Below are positions 34,065 through 45,989 of a DNA stretch of 64,000 bases, piece by piece. The stretch is from Symsagittifera roscoffensis (lineage: Eukaryota; Xenacoelomorpha; Acoela; Convolutidae). The first letter of the stretch is position 1. Each line of letters begins with the position of its first letter. Under the pieces are notes generated by a model, which ran no database searches, was not told the origin of the DNA, and saw nothing but the letters and a program-made list of their open reading frames with translations. The DNA is taken from positions 63,494,282 through 63,558,281 of the forward strand of contig NC_087066.1 in NCBI RefSeq assembly GCF_963678635.1, written 5' to 3'. The position numbers and the translations under genes were made by a program.

Positions 34065-34082
34065 TGGCGCTCCTGGGTGTTA
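34065..34082 (+). promoter_or_regulatory. Possible primer binding site
   Basis: Twelve bases after the LTR end the sequence reads tggcgctcctgggtg. Primer binding sites begin with TGG, the complement of the tRNA CCA end. No matching tRNA was identified, so this is tentative. Confidence 0.25.
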
Positions 34083-37025
34083 TTTTTTGACATCATGTTA
34101 AACATCATGACCGGCAGAACCGTTAACGAGCACTCCAAGCCCAGCTGATGCTCAAAACAACGCCTTAACCACCGGAGCGGAAAAGTAGTTCGGAACGCGG
34201 AAGCCTTCCGGATTCCCGTGAGTAGCTTTTTAACCTAGTTAAGACCGAAAATTCACGAACCAGGAAGGGTGGGGGGGGGATTGGCCGTCCCGTCGTTCCA
34301 TGAAAGGTTTGTGACTAAAAACACTTTAAGATATACAAGAAGCTAAACAAAAAGTAGTATAGTACCTAAGAAAAACAAAAAACATACAAAAATAACCGAA
34401 AAAACCAAAAACAGTAAAAAAAAATATATAAAATCAGTGAAAATCATCCCCCCAGACGAGATGTGATCCGACCCTCCCGTTTGTTGTTGTTAGATATACT
34501 GTTGTCACAGGCATATATATCAGTCAGGATCGTTACGATCAATTTTGTGGCCCGTTTGTGGTGCTTGTACTGTAGGGTTATTTGAGTATTAAGCACGTTA
34601 ATGCCAATTTGCGCTCAATCCGGAAGGGTCTCGGGTTTAGAGAAGAAGACTGATCCAGCAAGCAAAACAAGGAGCGACAAGAAGGGGCTGAAGGACAACA
34701 ACAATCGACTGTTGGGTATCGTTAAAAAGTTTTGTGTCCCTTTTGGTACAAAAAGGAGGATATTACTGTGAGTGGCTCGACAGTGACTGCACTGTAGTGA
34801 CCCTTCACCGAACTGCGAATTTCCGAGTTAAGCACCTTAATTCGGACATTGAACAAACCCAGAGGGGTACAGTATTACTATTATTATTGTTTATACAGCC
34901 TATATTAATACTGCTAAATCGTTTTTCAGTGAAAAAAGACAAGAAAGCGGACCGGTTTTAGGGTCAAAATAGCGATGTTTTGATCCCCCCACAAATCGCG
35001 ATTTTTGAGATATCGATGTTTTTTGAAACGGAAAAAAATGCTAAACTAGTGAGTTACATCCTAATTGTACTGGTATAATAGGTAGAACCGGTGAAGTTTA
35101 ATTCAGAAGTGGTTGGAACTAATTGAAATTTTTGTGCGAAGACAGAAAAAATTGTTGTTCGGACAACGTTCACTTGTGAATCGATAGGTTTCAAGAATCG
35201 TTTGGCGATAACTTTTCGCGTTACAGTGAAATCGATCTTAACGTGTTTGATTTAGTGGATTCATCAATCCGGAGGGGTCCAAATAGCATTGTTTTTGGCA
35301 AAATTTTTCAACTGGAACGTTTTAGATCGGGTTTTTGCAGTGAAATAGAGGAGTATAGGCCTTCTGAGCTCAGATCAATAATTTTTAGGTCGAAAAGTAC
35401 AGAATTGCGAAAAAAAGTTAGGCGGAACCTATACGAGAGAAATTTTTTTGATTTTAGAAAAAAGACGTTTTGGTCAATAACTTTGGAACTACTGGACAAA
35501 TCTTGGTACCATGAGATCAAAAATTAGGTGAGCTTACTCATAAAAACATCAAATATTCAAAAAAGTAAGCGTGAAAATTTTTTAAGATTATTTTTAGCAA
35601 ACTCACTAATTTGGGAAGGTAGATCCTTCACGTTTTATAAATTTTTTTTCGAAAGCCCTTACACCCCTACCAAATGGTAGTAACGGTTGATTAAGGCAGT
35701 TTTACGCTGTTCTAGACAAAAAGGGAAGGCTAAAGAAATCAGAAAACCATAGTTGAGTCGAAACTAGGCTAGTGATAAGACCCTTCACAGTTAAGGTGAA
35801 TTGTCAAATAAGAGGCTTAGCTTCAATCCGGAAGGGTCTTGGGAAAGAAAATAAACCCTTCCTAGTTAGTTCAAACAGCATAATAGCATCGGAAAACGTA
35901 TCCGGAAAGGTATCGGGTGAAAATTTTCAAAGTCTCTGAAAAGCTAATTTTACAAACCCGGAGGGGTCCCAATCCGGAAGGGTCCCAATTTTGCCAATCC
36001 GGAGGGATCTTATTTTTGCCAATCCGGAAGGATCCCAACTTTACCAATCCGGAGAGGTCCCAATTTTACCAATCCGGAAGGATCCCAATTTTGCCAATCT
36101 GGAAGGGCCCAATTTTACCAATCCGGAGGGGTCCCAATTTTGCAAATCCGGAGGGGTACTATTTTTGCCAATCCGGATGGGTCTTGTTTTTGCCAATCCG
36201 GAGGGCTACTATTTTTGCCAATCCGGAGGGGTCTTGTTTTTGCCAATCCGGAGTGGTACTATTTTTGCCAATCCGGAGGGGTCCTGTTTTTGCCAATCCA
36301 GAGGGTACTATTTTGTTAAGACTTAAGTAGACAGATAAAAAGAAAATAGTGAAAGGTATTAGGTTATTAAAAAACAGGCTAGGAGCCAGTGACTGCACTG
36401 GTAACTTGCCTTTTTATAAAAGACCAGGCCAAAACAAAACAGGTCTAACCTCGGATATTCGCGACACTAAGACTAAACTGAACAAGAGTTTGTAACTGAT
36501 TTATATGGATTGAAATCCAAATAGTTTTTGGGAAAAGTGATTGCCCTGAGGATTTTAGTAGGTCTAGCTCGGGCAATCCGAAGGCAGATAGGTAACACAG
36601 GACTCGGTGGGTGCAATAGACGCCCACTTGAGAAACTTACTGCCTTCAAGTTTTGTCTGTCTGTTTGGTGCAGCACCAAGCAAGGAAAGCTCTTTCTTTA
36701 GAAACAAGTTCAAATATTACATTGCGTCTGACTGAAGTACAAAACACATACATTTTTCATTGAAAATATTCTTATTTTTCTTCATTTTGGTATTAAACCA
36801 ATAATATCTGTCTTTGATTGCTCACAAATATCTTACAACTAATAATCGAGTATCGTGAATAAACTCTATACACGCTGTACTGTGATAACATACAAAGATT
36901 CGTGGTCACTATCTAAGTGAAACTTTTGGAATTTATTGTGTTGTGTTATTATTATCAGTAGTCAGACTAAAAGGACACTAGCAACCAAAATGAGTGAATA
37001 GGCAGAAAGAAGGGATAAATCGAAA
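34083..37025 (+). other. Long leader of the LTR element
   Basis: Nearly 3 kb separate the LTR end from the first gag ATG. The leader contains scattered copies of the motif ccggaggggtc/ccggaagggtc (34620, 35268, 35828), the minisatellite at 35943-36315 and short frames such as 35243-35527 (unrecognised, 94 codons). No second gene is supported. Confidence 0.45.
35943..36315. repeat. 25-bp minisatellite, about 15 units
   Basis: The unit is aatccggaggggtc plus a T-rich half ending ttttgcc. Fifteen units were counted. The last seven or so alternate between a tactattttt and a tcttgttttt version, a 50-bp higher-order dimer. The core aatccggaggggtctcgggc also occurs once in each LTR copy (33573, 57250, 58328), so the array probably grew from an element-specific motif. 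Because 25 is not a multiple of 3, each frame reads the same 25-residue cycle, which explains overlapping open frames here. Confidence 0.9.
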
Positions 37026-39971
37026 ATGAGTCTAGCCAAGTCAAGGATAGCTAAGCTAAGTGATAGCTCCGGGAAATTCATACCAGAGAAACAGAGAAAA
37101 GCAATGAGCGACCCTTTTGTGGATAGGATTTCACGAACCCGGACCGACAAAGGGAAGAAAGTTTCAGGCATAATGGTTGAAACCAGGAGTCAAAAGTCCT
37201 CAGAAGGAGAGAAGGCAAAGTTAGATGTAGAGGTCCATCCGGGCCCTGCCATGAATGAGAACCAAGAGGGACATGGACCAGAAGGGAGAGGAAACAGAAG
37301 ATTGGCGAGTGAATCTACTCCGGTAGAACATGGCCAAGATTTTGCCACTTCCACCAGAACCCTGGACCGAGAAGAGATATCGAAACTGTCCGACATCTCT
37401 AGTGAAAATTTGGCGACTACAAGATCACCCACAGACAACACCATGATGCTTGGCGTGACGGAGAAACCGGCAACGTCCTCACCGTTTTCACAAAGAGTGA
37501 AGAACACTTTCGGAAAATTCTTTCCATTTACCATGGTAAAGGGTACAGGCGATGAAGCAGAAACCCAGGAAGAAGAATAGGACGATGATGGGCAGGATGA
37601 CTTTGTATCTCAAGTCAGCCTCAGTAGCTCGACTTAGGAGAATGACGCATACACCAATAGAGAGGCTGGTACCAGGGACCAATTTGGTGTATTGAGGACA
37701 ATAAGCAAGACCACAAACGGATCAGGCCAGTCAAGAGACTTTGTGAGCATGACGAATTCGGAAATGCGAACTTCGAAGAATAAAAACACAGGGCTATGTG
37801 ACGCACCTGTGGATCCAGAAGTAGATCATGAAAAGACGTCGAGGCAGAGAATCAAAGCTCGAATCTCGATCAGCACCAAGCTACTTGGGATCGACAGGGT
37901 GACACCGCAACTGGTGACGCCATTAGTTGGTTACGGAGCATCAATTGAAGAAGCCTTGACCAACATAGTGGGCAGCATAAGACATTAGAATGAACAGATG
38001 TCCTTAAGAATGAGTGAACTAGAAAGAGATGTCCACTTCGAGAGAGAAATCCTGCGGGAAGAGATCAACCGCAACAGACAAGAAGTTAGTAGAAAGGAAA
38101 AACGCTTAAAGGAGAGAACGGATGAACACTTGGCGAAGAACTTGTCGCGAATGACGAGGGAAGCTGAGCAGAGAGAGTTACGATTGAGAGACGACATGGA
38201 GACGTTGAGAATTCAACAAGAGCAGACTCTTTGGACTCTTGACACGAAGATAGATGCGATGATGCAGAGGCGAACTCAGACCATCGTGGATAGGTTGAAC
38301 GGGCTACTAGGCAGCAGGAGTGGATCAAAAAATAGGGAATCGAACTTGGGAGAACCCAGCAGTTAGCCGAGGGTGAACTTCAATGAACAACAGAATAGGA
38401 GAAGGACATATGGATCCAGTAGAGGAAGGGGCAGTTCATCAAGCTATGCCACAGGGGACAATAGAACACGGGGCCCAAACATCAGAGGAAGCTCAACTGA
38501 CAACAGACAGACCTCAAACGAACGACCAACGCAAGATGCACATGCGACTGGGAGATGTGATTCCATGGACAGGACTCATTCGAGTCAAGGAAGAAACAAT
38601 CCCAGCTATTCGGACAGGACGGAAAATCCGGAGCCCTTATTAGCGGGCAATAATTCTCAGGCGGGGCATTCAAGAGATGCTAAATGGATGACAACAGCTT
38701 TTGAACCTCTGAACAGGTCTTTGGAAACATTTCTTACGAGGTTATCTAGAACCAATGAACGTAGTGAAAAGTCCAGAAGGGTTTTTAAGAAACCAAGATG
38801 CTATAAAGACGAATCTGATGGCTGTATTGATACCAGGATTAAAGTGATGAAACTGCATTTTGAAGAAGAGGACCTGTCAGAAAGAAAAGAATGCAGTGCT
38901 GTTACCAGCAACTTGGAAGAGGCAGCCCTAAACTGTGTGCTGTTCAAAAAGCAATACCAGCGGGACACTGTGGGAAAATCTTTGAAATCTTGTTAAATCG
39001 TTTTGGCTCAGGTTGCAAGGACACCAAGCAATGATGCGCTTCGAGAAACGGAGGCAACGTGCAGATGAGACTATTGATAAGTTTCTAGACGTTTTGAAGG
39101 TGCTGAAGAGGTTTCGAATGATGAGCTTCGAACAATGTTAGCGACACAATATGCATCATTATCAACCAATGCGCCAACACCACAGAGGAGTTGAGACTCA
39201 AGTCAAAAGAATATCTTTTGCTGAAGCCTCCATCGAGATCTGGATATTACAAGAACAATTATGATAATTTTAACAAAGGACCAGCAAACCAAGGAAACAA
39301 CTGTACAAACCAAGGGACGATATGAACAAGAGACGCTCTTGTGCAAATTGCAGTTCGACGGACCATCATGTGTCAGCATGCCCAATTTACAAACGGCATG
39401 AAAGCAATAGGCTTTATCCTCGAGGTCGATCATGAAGATTTCATGAGAGGAGTAATTGCGAAATTCGGCCCAAGGTGTTTCTTCTGTAACTTGGAAGGAC
39501 ATTTTAAATCGGATTGTCCACAATTCTGGGATGCTGTGGCAGACATCAAGCATCCAAGGCATGAGGAAGCTTTATCGGGTGTGAAAGCCAGCAAGGCTCG
39601 GCTGTTGAGTGAAGCGGAGGCGCGCAGAAAAGAAAAACCGAAAGAGTTGGCAACGAAGAAGATGCAGACGGTAATGGAAGAGATACGTGAACCGGAAACA
39701 GTGACTGCAGTGGATGACTTCAAGATCGACTATGGGACAGCCGCTATGGATGCTCTAAATAGAGTCCAGCAGGAATTGGTGACGAAGGAGATCGAACAAA
39801 AGGTGAAGCTCGAACTAGAGAATGAGAAAATTCAGGAAAAACTGAACGCCTTCGAGGCATCAGAAGTCGAGGAGACGAAAGCACCAAGTAGTTTGAGCAT
39901 GAAACTAAATGTGATCTCTGTGCAGACGTTCGGGATGGTGCCACGGGGAAGCAAATCACCGTCAATAATTT
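37026..39971 (+). pseudogene. gag: gag polyprotein with four in-frame TAG codons
   Basis: One frame from ATG 37026 runs to TAA at 38996, interrupted only by TAG at 37578, 37635, 37986 and 38364. It includes a 2A-like DVEVHPGP (37224-37247), a Ser/Thr-rich linker, a strongly charged coiled-coil-like stretch (38000-38300, many Glu/Arg heptads) and an Arg/Ser/Gly-rich segment. After a frameshifted capsid remnant (FLDVLKVLKRFRMM, near 39080) come two CCHC knuckles: CANCSSTDHHVSAC (39340-39381) and CFFCNLEGHFKSDC (39476-39517), in different frames. The last part (39600-39970) is another charged helix. Gag would form the particle core and bind RNA. This copy cannot make an intact protein without readthrough. 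Confidence 0.65.
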
Positions 39972-39974
39972 AAG

Positions 39975-40913
39975 TTGCGGGGCATCAGGAATCTAATTGA
40001 ACCTTCAGAGTTCACTATGATGCATTTAGACACATATGCAGATTATCTGAGACAGGTAGAGCCACGCACTGAGTCGAGGGCTGTACGAGCGTTGTTGACG
40101 ACGGCTGGCCCTCGGACGAAGAAACTCCACGGGCGTTACGTGGAAGTCTATGGACCTTATCAAGTAATGTTGAACGTTGGCGGGATAAGTATCTTCACTA
40201 AGACCTATGTCAGAACAGATACCGACCAAATTGGGCAGATCTAATTAGAACAGGAAGAACTTAAGGTCCGCAGAAATGGCCATGACCCCATGATGGAGCA
40301 AGACGCGGTTCACATCGGATACGAAGCAGATGTGACAATATCTGCTCGGCACCAACGGGGAGAAAATCGGAGTCACAGGGCTTCTGGAAACAGGAGCGGT
40401 AGTGAGCGTGATGCCGATAAAAACTTGGAAAAAATGTGCTTCACGAGAGAAGACCTAATTCCGACGAATCTCCGACTAGCGGCAGCCAATCGAGGAGTGA
40501 ATTACGTAGCCGGAAGAACACCAACAACGGTCCTCCACATGGGAGGACGGGATCTTTGGATGAGCTTCCTGGTGGTAGAGAACTTGGATGACTCCGACCA
40601 GTTCATCTTGGGCAGAGATTTCGTCAGGAATTTCGATGTGATGATTGACTTGAACAACGGCCTAATAAGGATTAGAAACCCGGACCGGAAGTATGTTCAG
40701 AAACCAATTAATATAATAATAACAGACAAAAACAAGGTACCAATCTTTTTAGATAGAAAGGTAAAACTACAGCCGGGACAAGCTGTAGTAGCAGTTTTTA
40801 GAATGAGAAATTTAAATTCGTTAAGTGATAGTAAACAAGTTAGTTTGGTACCGAACCCGAATAGTCAAAGTTCAGTGATTTTAGGCCGGAGCTTCTCGGT
40901 AACTCGAAACTGA
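39975..40913 (+). pseudogene. Retropepsin-type aspartic protease, frameshifted
   Basis: A retroviral-type protease follows gag. The active-site segment reads GLLETGAVVSVMPI at 40378-40420, in a frame different from the surrounding ORF (40290-40913), so the gene is frameshifted on both sides of the catalytic triad. The family motif is DTGA; here the codon is GAA, so the catalytic Asp appears as Glu. Downstream, FLVVENLDDSDQFILGRDFV then NFDVMIDLNNG match the flap and ILG-x-D portions of Gypsy proteases. Protease would cleave Gag-Pol; this one is predicted inactive. Confidence 0.6.
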
Positions 40914-40943
40914 ACACACTCGACACCACGGTTTCAATCCAGC

Positions 40944-42675
40944 GTGGAAAAAAAACTTGGTTACGCTTTGCCGATGAGGACCGACTATGAAGAGACAAAA
41001 AACTTGAAGAGATATTGTGTGAAAGACTGCCCTTATCATGCCATAAAAGATATAATTTTAAAAAGAATTAATGAATTTAAATCTATTCATAAACTGTTTT
41101 CAATGAAATCCGAAACGGAGACGGCTTGTCGAGCTGCTCGATTTTTCTGGAACGCCCCTCTTCATATGAACTAGAATCTGACAAACCGGTATTGCCAGAA
41201 ATAGAACACTTAAAAGGGAAAATAGGCGAGGGAGATTTTGAATCATTGCGGGCGGTTTCAAATCGGAACGCGGATGTTTTTTCAAATCATAAGGAGGATA
41301 TCGGTTGTTGCAACTTCATTGAACACGAAATCGAACTAGAGGAAGGCGCCGTTCCCCATAGGGAAGGCGCAAGACGATTGACACCACATAAATCGGAAGC
41401 GTGCCGAGCGGAAATAGAAATGTTGCTCGAATACGACATGATAGAACCCTCGAAATTGCCGTGGGCTTGCGGGGTAGTCATGGCAAAAAAGGGGGCAGCT
41501 TAGGTTCTGTTGCGACTTTCGCTACTTGAACGCGGTGACAATAAAAGATGCGTACCCGATACCGAGAATAGACGAGAGCATCCCGAAATTTGGTGACGCC
41601 AAGTTCTTCACCACACTGGACTTGGGTTCGGCCTTCTGGCAGGTCCCTCTGCGGAAGAAGGACAGAGAGAAGACCGGATTCGCATGTGAATTGGGGTTGT
41701 ACCAGTCGAAGAGGATGCCCTTCGGGTTGTGCAACGCGACGGCCACTTTTCAAAGACTGATGGCTCAGGCTTTGACCAGAGTGACGAAGAAGTACGGGAA
41801 CCTGGTGATGTGTTTACGTGGATGACGTGGTCATAGCAACACCCACCCTGGAAGACTACATTCATCTGCTCGAGGAGGTCTTTGGCTGCATGAAGAGAGC
41901 AGGCTTGAAATGTAAACCATCGAAATGTGAGATCCTCAGTGATTCAAACAAGTATCTAGGAAGAATGGTGGACAGGCATGGCGTGAGGCCGGACCCGGAA
42001 GCAGTAGAGGCTGTGTTGACATGGAAGGCTCCCAGAACGGACACACAACTCATGAGCTTCCTAGTATTTACCGTGAGTTCATAAAAGGATATGCCGACAA
42101 GGTGTATCCGATGCAGAAGCTGATGCGCAACAAAGAAAAGGAGTTCGAAAGGAACGAAGAAGCACCAGCTGCCTTCGAGAAAATAAAGCGGGAACTGGGC
42201 AAAGCGCCAGTGCAAGGCATACCTACAGAGAGAGGCATGTATGTTCTTGACATTGACGCATCAGTAGTAGCCATCTCAGGAATACTGCATCAGGACAGGA
42301 ATGGAACGGAAGAACAGTTCTCTGTCCCATTGCATATGGCAGCAAGGTGTTAAGTGACACTGAGATGAAATATGGTGCACCGTAAGCAGAAATGTTTGAA
42401 GTAGTCACATTCGTGGAAAAGTACCGCGCATACTTGGGGAGCGCTTCCTTTAAATTACGCGTGGACTGGTCGAAGACATACTAGATGGATCAGAGTTATA
42501 TTGGTAGTTGGATAGTAGGATTAGATGGCTACCACATGATAATCGAGCACAGGATGCGTGATAAACACCAGAATGCTGCCAGCCTCAGCAAGAAAACCAA
42601 GTTCAATGAAGGGTTGGAACAGAAGCAAGCCAATCAGGCAGAAATCAAGGAGGGGTTCTCGTTTCGGGACAAATA
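40944..42675 (+). pseudogene. pol: Reverse transcriptase and RNase H, frameshifted
   Basis: Pieces in three frames make up a Gypsy-type RT. EHEIELEEGAVPHREGARRL and EMLLEYDMIEPSKLPWACGV lie at 41320-41475. FRYLNAVTIKDAYPIPRIDE, KFFTTLDLGSAFWQVPL (motif with the first catalytic Asp) and KRMPFGLCNATATFQRLM lie at 41515-41765. The catalytic YVDD is at 41815-41826, just past a frameshift. RNase H shows MYVLDIDASVVAISGILHQ near 42236-42290 and ends with HQNAASLSK, where the expected terminal Asp is Ala (codon 42578-42580). Gypsy RT copies genomic RNA into DNA and RNase H removes the RNA. Three frameshifts plus the RNase H substitution make this copy inactive. Confidence 0.85.
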
Positions 42676-43331
42676 AACTTATGAAGCGCTTCCCTTGACG
42701 AGATGGTTAGACAAGACTGGACATCCAATTCCAGGACATCCTGAGTTACCTGTAGAGAAGGCAGCCGAGATAAAGATTATATCCAAGTAGGACCCGGTGC
42801 CCTTGGATCTGTTGCTGCGCTCAAACCTGGTCCAGCAGGAACTCTCTCGCCTGAACATAAACAGCCTCTCATTATTGGATAAAACGGTGCAGGTCACACC
42901 ACAAGTGATGCGGATGTTGGGTTGATTGATAGAGAGAGAAGTGACCAGAGATGACCCCGAGTGGACAGCAGCCATGGCATCACTGACAGTCAGCGAGAAG
43001 GCGAAGATCATGCCGTCAAGAAGACAGCACAAAGAAAACGAAAGGGATTGTAGGACCATAGTTCAGCAACTAGTGTCCTCGATACCCTAAAACGTTTTAA
43101 CAAGTACTTCGTACAAACGGAAAGAACAGGGGAACACGACACAAAAGAAAACCGTCACCTTTGAGGATCAGAATAAGGAAGGTGAGGAGGTTGAACGAAA
43201 CCTGGGGCAAGGTTGTTTGTCCGGGAAGACGAACAGTGAGGAGAGCAGGCGAGTTCAGGATCAAACCCTAGGACAAGAAAGATGTAGAAGAGAAAGTTCC
43301 TGATGAGGAACAAGACCTGGAGGATAATATT
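42676..43331 (+). pseudogene. pol spacer between RNase H and integrase
   Basis: Coding-like but interrupted sequence: TYEALPLTRWLDKTGHP near 42677, then KTVQVTPQVMRMLG and later an acidic linker. TAA at 42674, TAG near 42788 and TGA near 42922 break one continuous frame. This spacer is longer than in ordinary Gypsy elements. No domain is recognised. Confidence 0.45.
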
Positions 43332-44995
43332 TTGTCCGGGGAGTTTAGATGGATGAACAGAGCGCACAGTACTGATCCGGAGGAGGGAACGTGCTCCATT
43401 GCAGACTCTTCAATTGATGATAATTCCCGGAACTCAGGAATGGACACCTACTCAGACAGGAACTCGAGCTCAGAATCGGAATTGTCAGAGCTAGCGATCC
43501 ACCCACTACTAGTGGAGACTAGAGCAAGGGATCTGGACAGGGAGTTATATCAAGACCCTGACAGTGATCGCTACCTCATACCAGGTGAAAGAGTCTTTGA
43601 CAACAGAGCAGATGATCTGGAAACAATAGCGGTATCGAAACGTTCGATAAGCTTGTTGCAACAAAAAGAGGTAGTCAGGACTGATCTTCAACCGTTCGAA
43701 CAAGAAACACAACCATTGGCGAAGATTTGGTGCGTTAAGATGGAAGATGAAACGCATCAGCCAGATGAAATGAATAGTCAGATGAGGGTCATAAAGACGT
43801 ACTTGAAGGCGAGATACAGACTCTCGAACCTACTGATAGCGCAGAGAATTGACCGCATGACGAGCAACCTGAAAAGGTGGATCAAATGTGGAACTCCGGA
43901 CAAAGGTGACCTGGAGGAAGACAGTTACCGCATTCTGAGAAAGAACTTTAAGCAGAAAAAGGGAAGGTTATATCCGAACAAGGATGGAATTGTGGCTTGC
44001 AAGACAAGAGAAGAAGACAAGGTCCTTTACAAAAATAACGCGATAGTGTTGCCGCAACTCTACCAGACAGAACTTTTATTCAGGTCACATGATCAGATGG
44101 GTCATCAGGGAATCGAAAAAGTATACCAGAGGATCCTGAAACGCTTTGAGTGGCCTGGAATGAAAAAGGCAAGCGAGAAGTGGGTAACAGCATGTCTGTC
44201 ATGCGAACAGGTCAAGGATTCAAGGAAATTGCGATTTCCCTTGCAGTCGATCGAGTCATCTGAATTCAACGAGGTGGTGCAGATTGATCACCAAAAGATA
44301 TGCATGACAGACAGTTGTTACAATCTAATCTTGGTCATGATAGATCAATTCACGAAGTATGCAGAGGCCGTGCCCTGAATAACTACCTCAGCAAAAGAGA
44401 CGTCCGATAACCTGATCAATACGTGGATAGCGAGACATGGTTGTCCAATGACGTTTCAATCGAATAACAGAACGGCTTTCATGGGAGAATTTACGAAAGA
44501 GCTCATGAGACGTTCACAGGTGGCTCAAGCTCACTCCACGACATACTGTCCCCAGACGAATGGCTTAGTGGAAAGGCAAAATTGAACGTTAGTGTCGATA
44601 CTGAGGGCATGTTGTTCCAGTTACATGACTGATTTAGACAGATATCTTCCACAGTTGATGGGAGCTTACAACAGCACGCAACAATCCACCATTGGAGTTA
44701 GTCCACACAAGATGTTAACAGGACACGAGAAGTCTTTGCCCTGGACTTTCTTTTACCCAGAGTATGAGAGGAGGAAACATCACCACAAGTCTACGTAAGG
44801 GATGTGATTAGACGTCAACAAGAACTAAAAGACTTGTGTAGACGGAACACTCAGCAGGCACAGGCAAGGCAGAGGAAAAGATTCGATATAAAAGCAGCTG
44901 GTGCAAATACTTACTCGGTAGGAGACTCTGTATGGGTATTTCAGAACCTTATACCACCAAAAGGAACGAAAAAGCTCCTAAAAAAGTGGAGGTGA
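43332..44995 (+). pseudogene. pol: Retroviral-type integrase with a substituted catalytic Asp
   Basis: The frame from 43332 begins with an acidic linker and leads to the integrase zinc-binding domain: HDQMGHQGIEKVYQRI and FEWPGMKK, ending WVTACLSCEQVKD (HHCC). The catalytic core shows VVQIDHQKI (first Asp, 44286-44288). The second acidic site reads TFQSNNRTAF, with Asn (44463-44465) where Asp is expected. Glu is present in LVERQN (44571-44573). TGA codons at 44376 and 44583 and a frameshift near 44795 interrupt it. The C-terminal part reads GDSVWVFQNLIPPKGTKKLL, the usual basic tail. Integrase inserts the cDNA; this copy is inactive. Confidence 0.8.
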
Positions 44996-45113
44996 CCCTT
45001 CATGAATACGGAAGTACACCAGGAGGGACGCTTTTATAGACTGAGTACTGGCCGAGCCGCTCATTACGAGAACATTAATCCCATCAACAGAAGACTGGTG
45101 TATACCTGCAGAC

Positions 45114-45830
45114 ATGGAAGAGGGGGATTATCTGATGATGGACCCTTCCTGTGAGGTCAATGAGAAAGGCACCAGGGGAAAGAACGATGGAAATGAGGTC
45201 GTAGAGGAAGGATCAAGTCCACCACTGGACCTGGATCCCAACGAGGTGATTGAAGCAGATGAAGAAACCTTACCCTATGCAGAGGAGGACTGGCAAGAAC
45301 CCGAACAGTTGGAGGTCCCCAAGAATTTGGAACCAGATCTTCCGTTTAGAATACAGACTCGACAGAGTGACAGGACAAGACTCACGAAGAAAAATAATTC
45401 TTACGGAGATGACTTCGTCGTCGACAGGATAGATCTGAAGAAGATAGTGGAAGAATTAGTGGGTCTGGAAGAAATAACTGTGTCACAGGACATCGACATA
45501 GTCGACGATCACAATGAAGAATGGGTCGATGACCGGTCCAAGCCCGAGGTAGAATTCGACGACGAACAACAGCAATCCTATGAACAAGACTTTACGAATC
45601 TGCGGGTCTTGGAGTGGCTGAACGAAATGACTTTGGACCCAAAGGAGACCAGCGTCACAATTCAAGATGTAGATCGTGAAAGCATCAAATACATAAAACC
45701 GAAAGGGTTGATCCTTCCTGGGCTGCCCAGGAAGGGCAATTACTCATTCCTGCTTCCAACCTCGACTTATTATCTGGTATGCGATCGACGAGGACGTCGA
45801 TGGATATTTTTGTCCGGAGAGTGGGGGTAG
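45114..45830 (+). CDS. Acidic C-terminal extension of pol
   Basis: This 238-codon frame is open from ATG 45114 to a TAG at 45828-45830, and is very rich in Asp and Glu (NEVIEADEETLPYAEEDWQE, DIVDDHNEEWVDDRSKPEVE). It follows integrase after a frameshift, so it is probably the C-terminal extension of pol and not an independent gene. The segment ends in PTSTYYLVCDRRGRRWIF and LSGEWG. No known domain is seen. Confidence 0.5.
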   Translation: MEEGDYLMMDPSCEVNEKGTRGKNDGNEVVEEGSSPPLDLDPNEVIEADEETLPYAEEDWQEPEQLEVPKNLEPDLPFRIQTRQSDRTRLTKKNNSYGDDFVVDRIDLKKIVEELVGLEEITVSQDIDIVDDHNEEWVDDRSKPEVEFDDEQQQSYEQDFTNLRVLEWLNEMTLDPKETSVTIQDVDRESIKYIKPKGLILPGLPRKGNYSFLLPTSTYYLVCDRRGRRWIFLSGEWG

Positions 45831-45989
45831 GACTAACGCACACTGAAAAATTAAAATTAAAATATTAAGAATAGCAAGAAAGACAGGTGATCTAGAAGCA
45901 GAAACAGAAACATGCGAGGATCCTAAGAATCCGGACATAGGGAGAGTAGTCGGTCATATTTTAGCTTACCAAATGAATACTCAAGTAGC

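Noticed and set aside
34065-34140. tRNA gene next to the LTR
   Set aside because: The GC-rich stretch lacks a cloverleaf and T-loop consensus. It is at most a primer binding site.
35943-36315. CRISPR-like array of 25-bp units
   Set aside because: The units are contiguous with no unique spacers, and the sequence is eukaryotic. It is a minisatellite.
35917-36398. Long overlapping open frames on both strands with a repeated Pro-Ile-Arg peptide
   Set aside because: They are translations of the 25-bp minisatellite, which gives the same 25-residue cycle in every frame. No gene is supported.
37026-38996. TAG reassigned as a sense codon
   Set aside because: TGA and TAA also break other frames of the same element, and frameshifts are common, so decay is simpler than a changed code.
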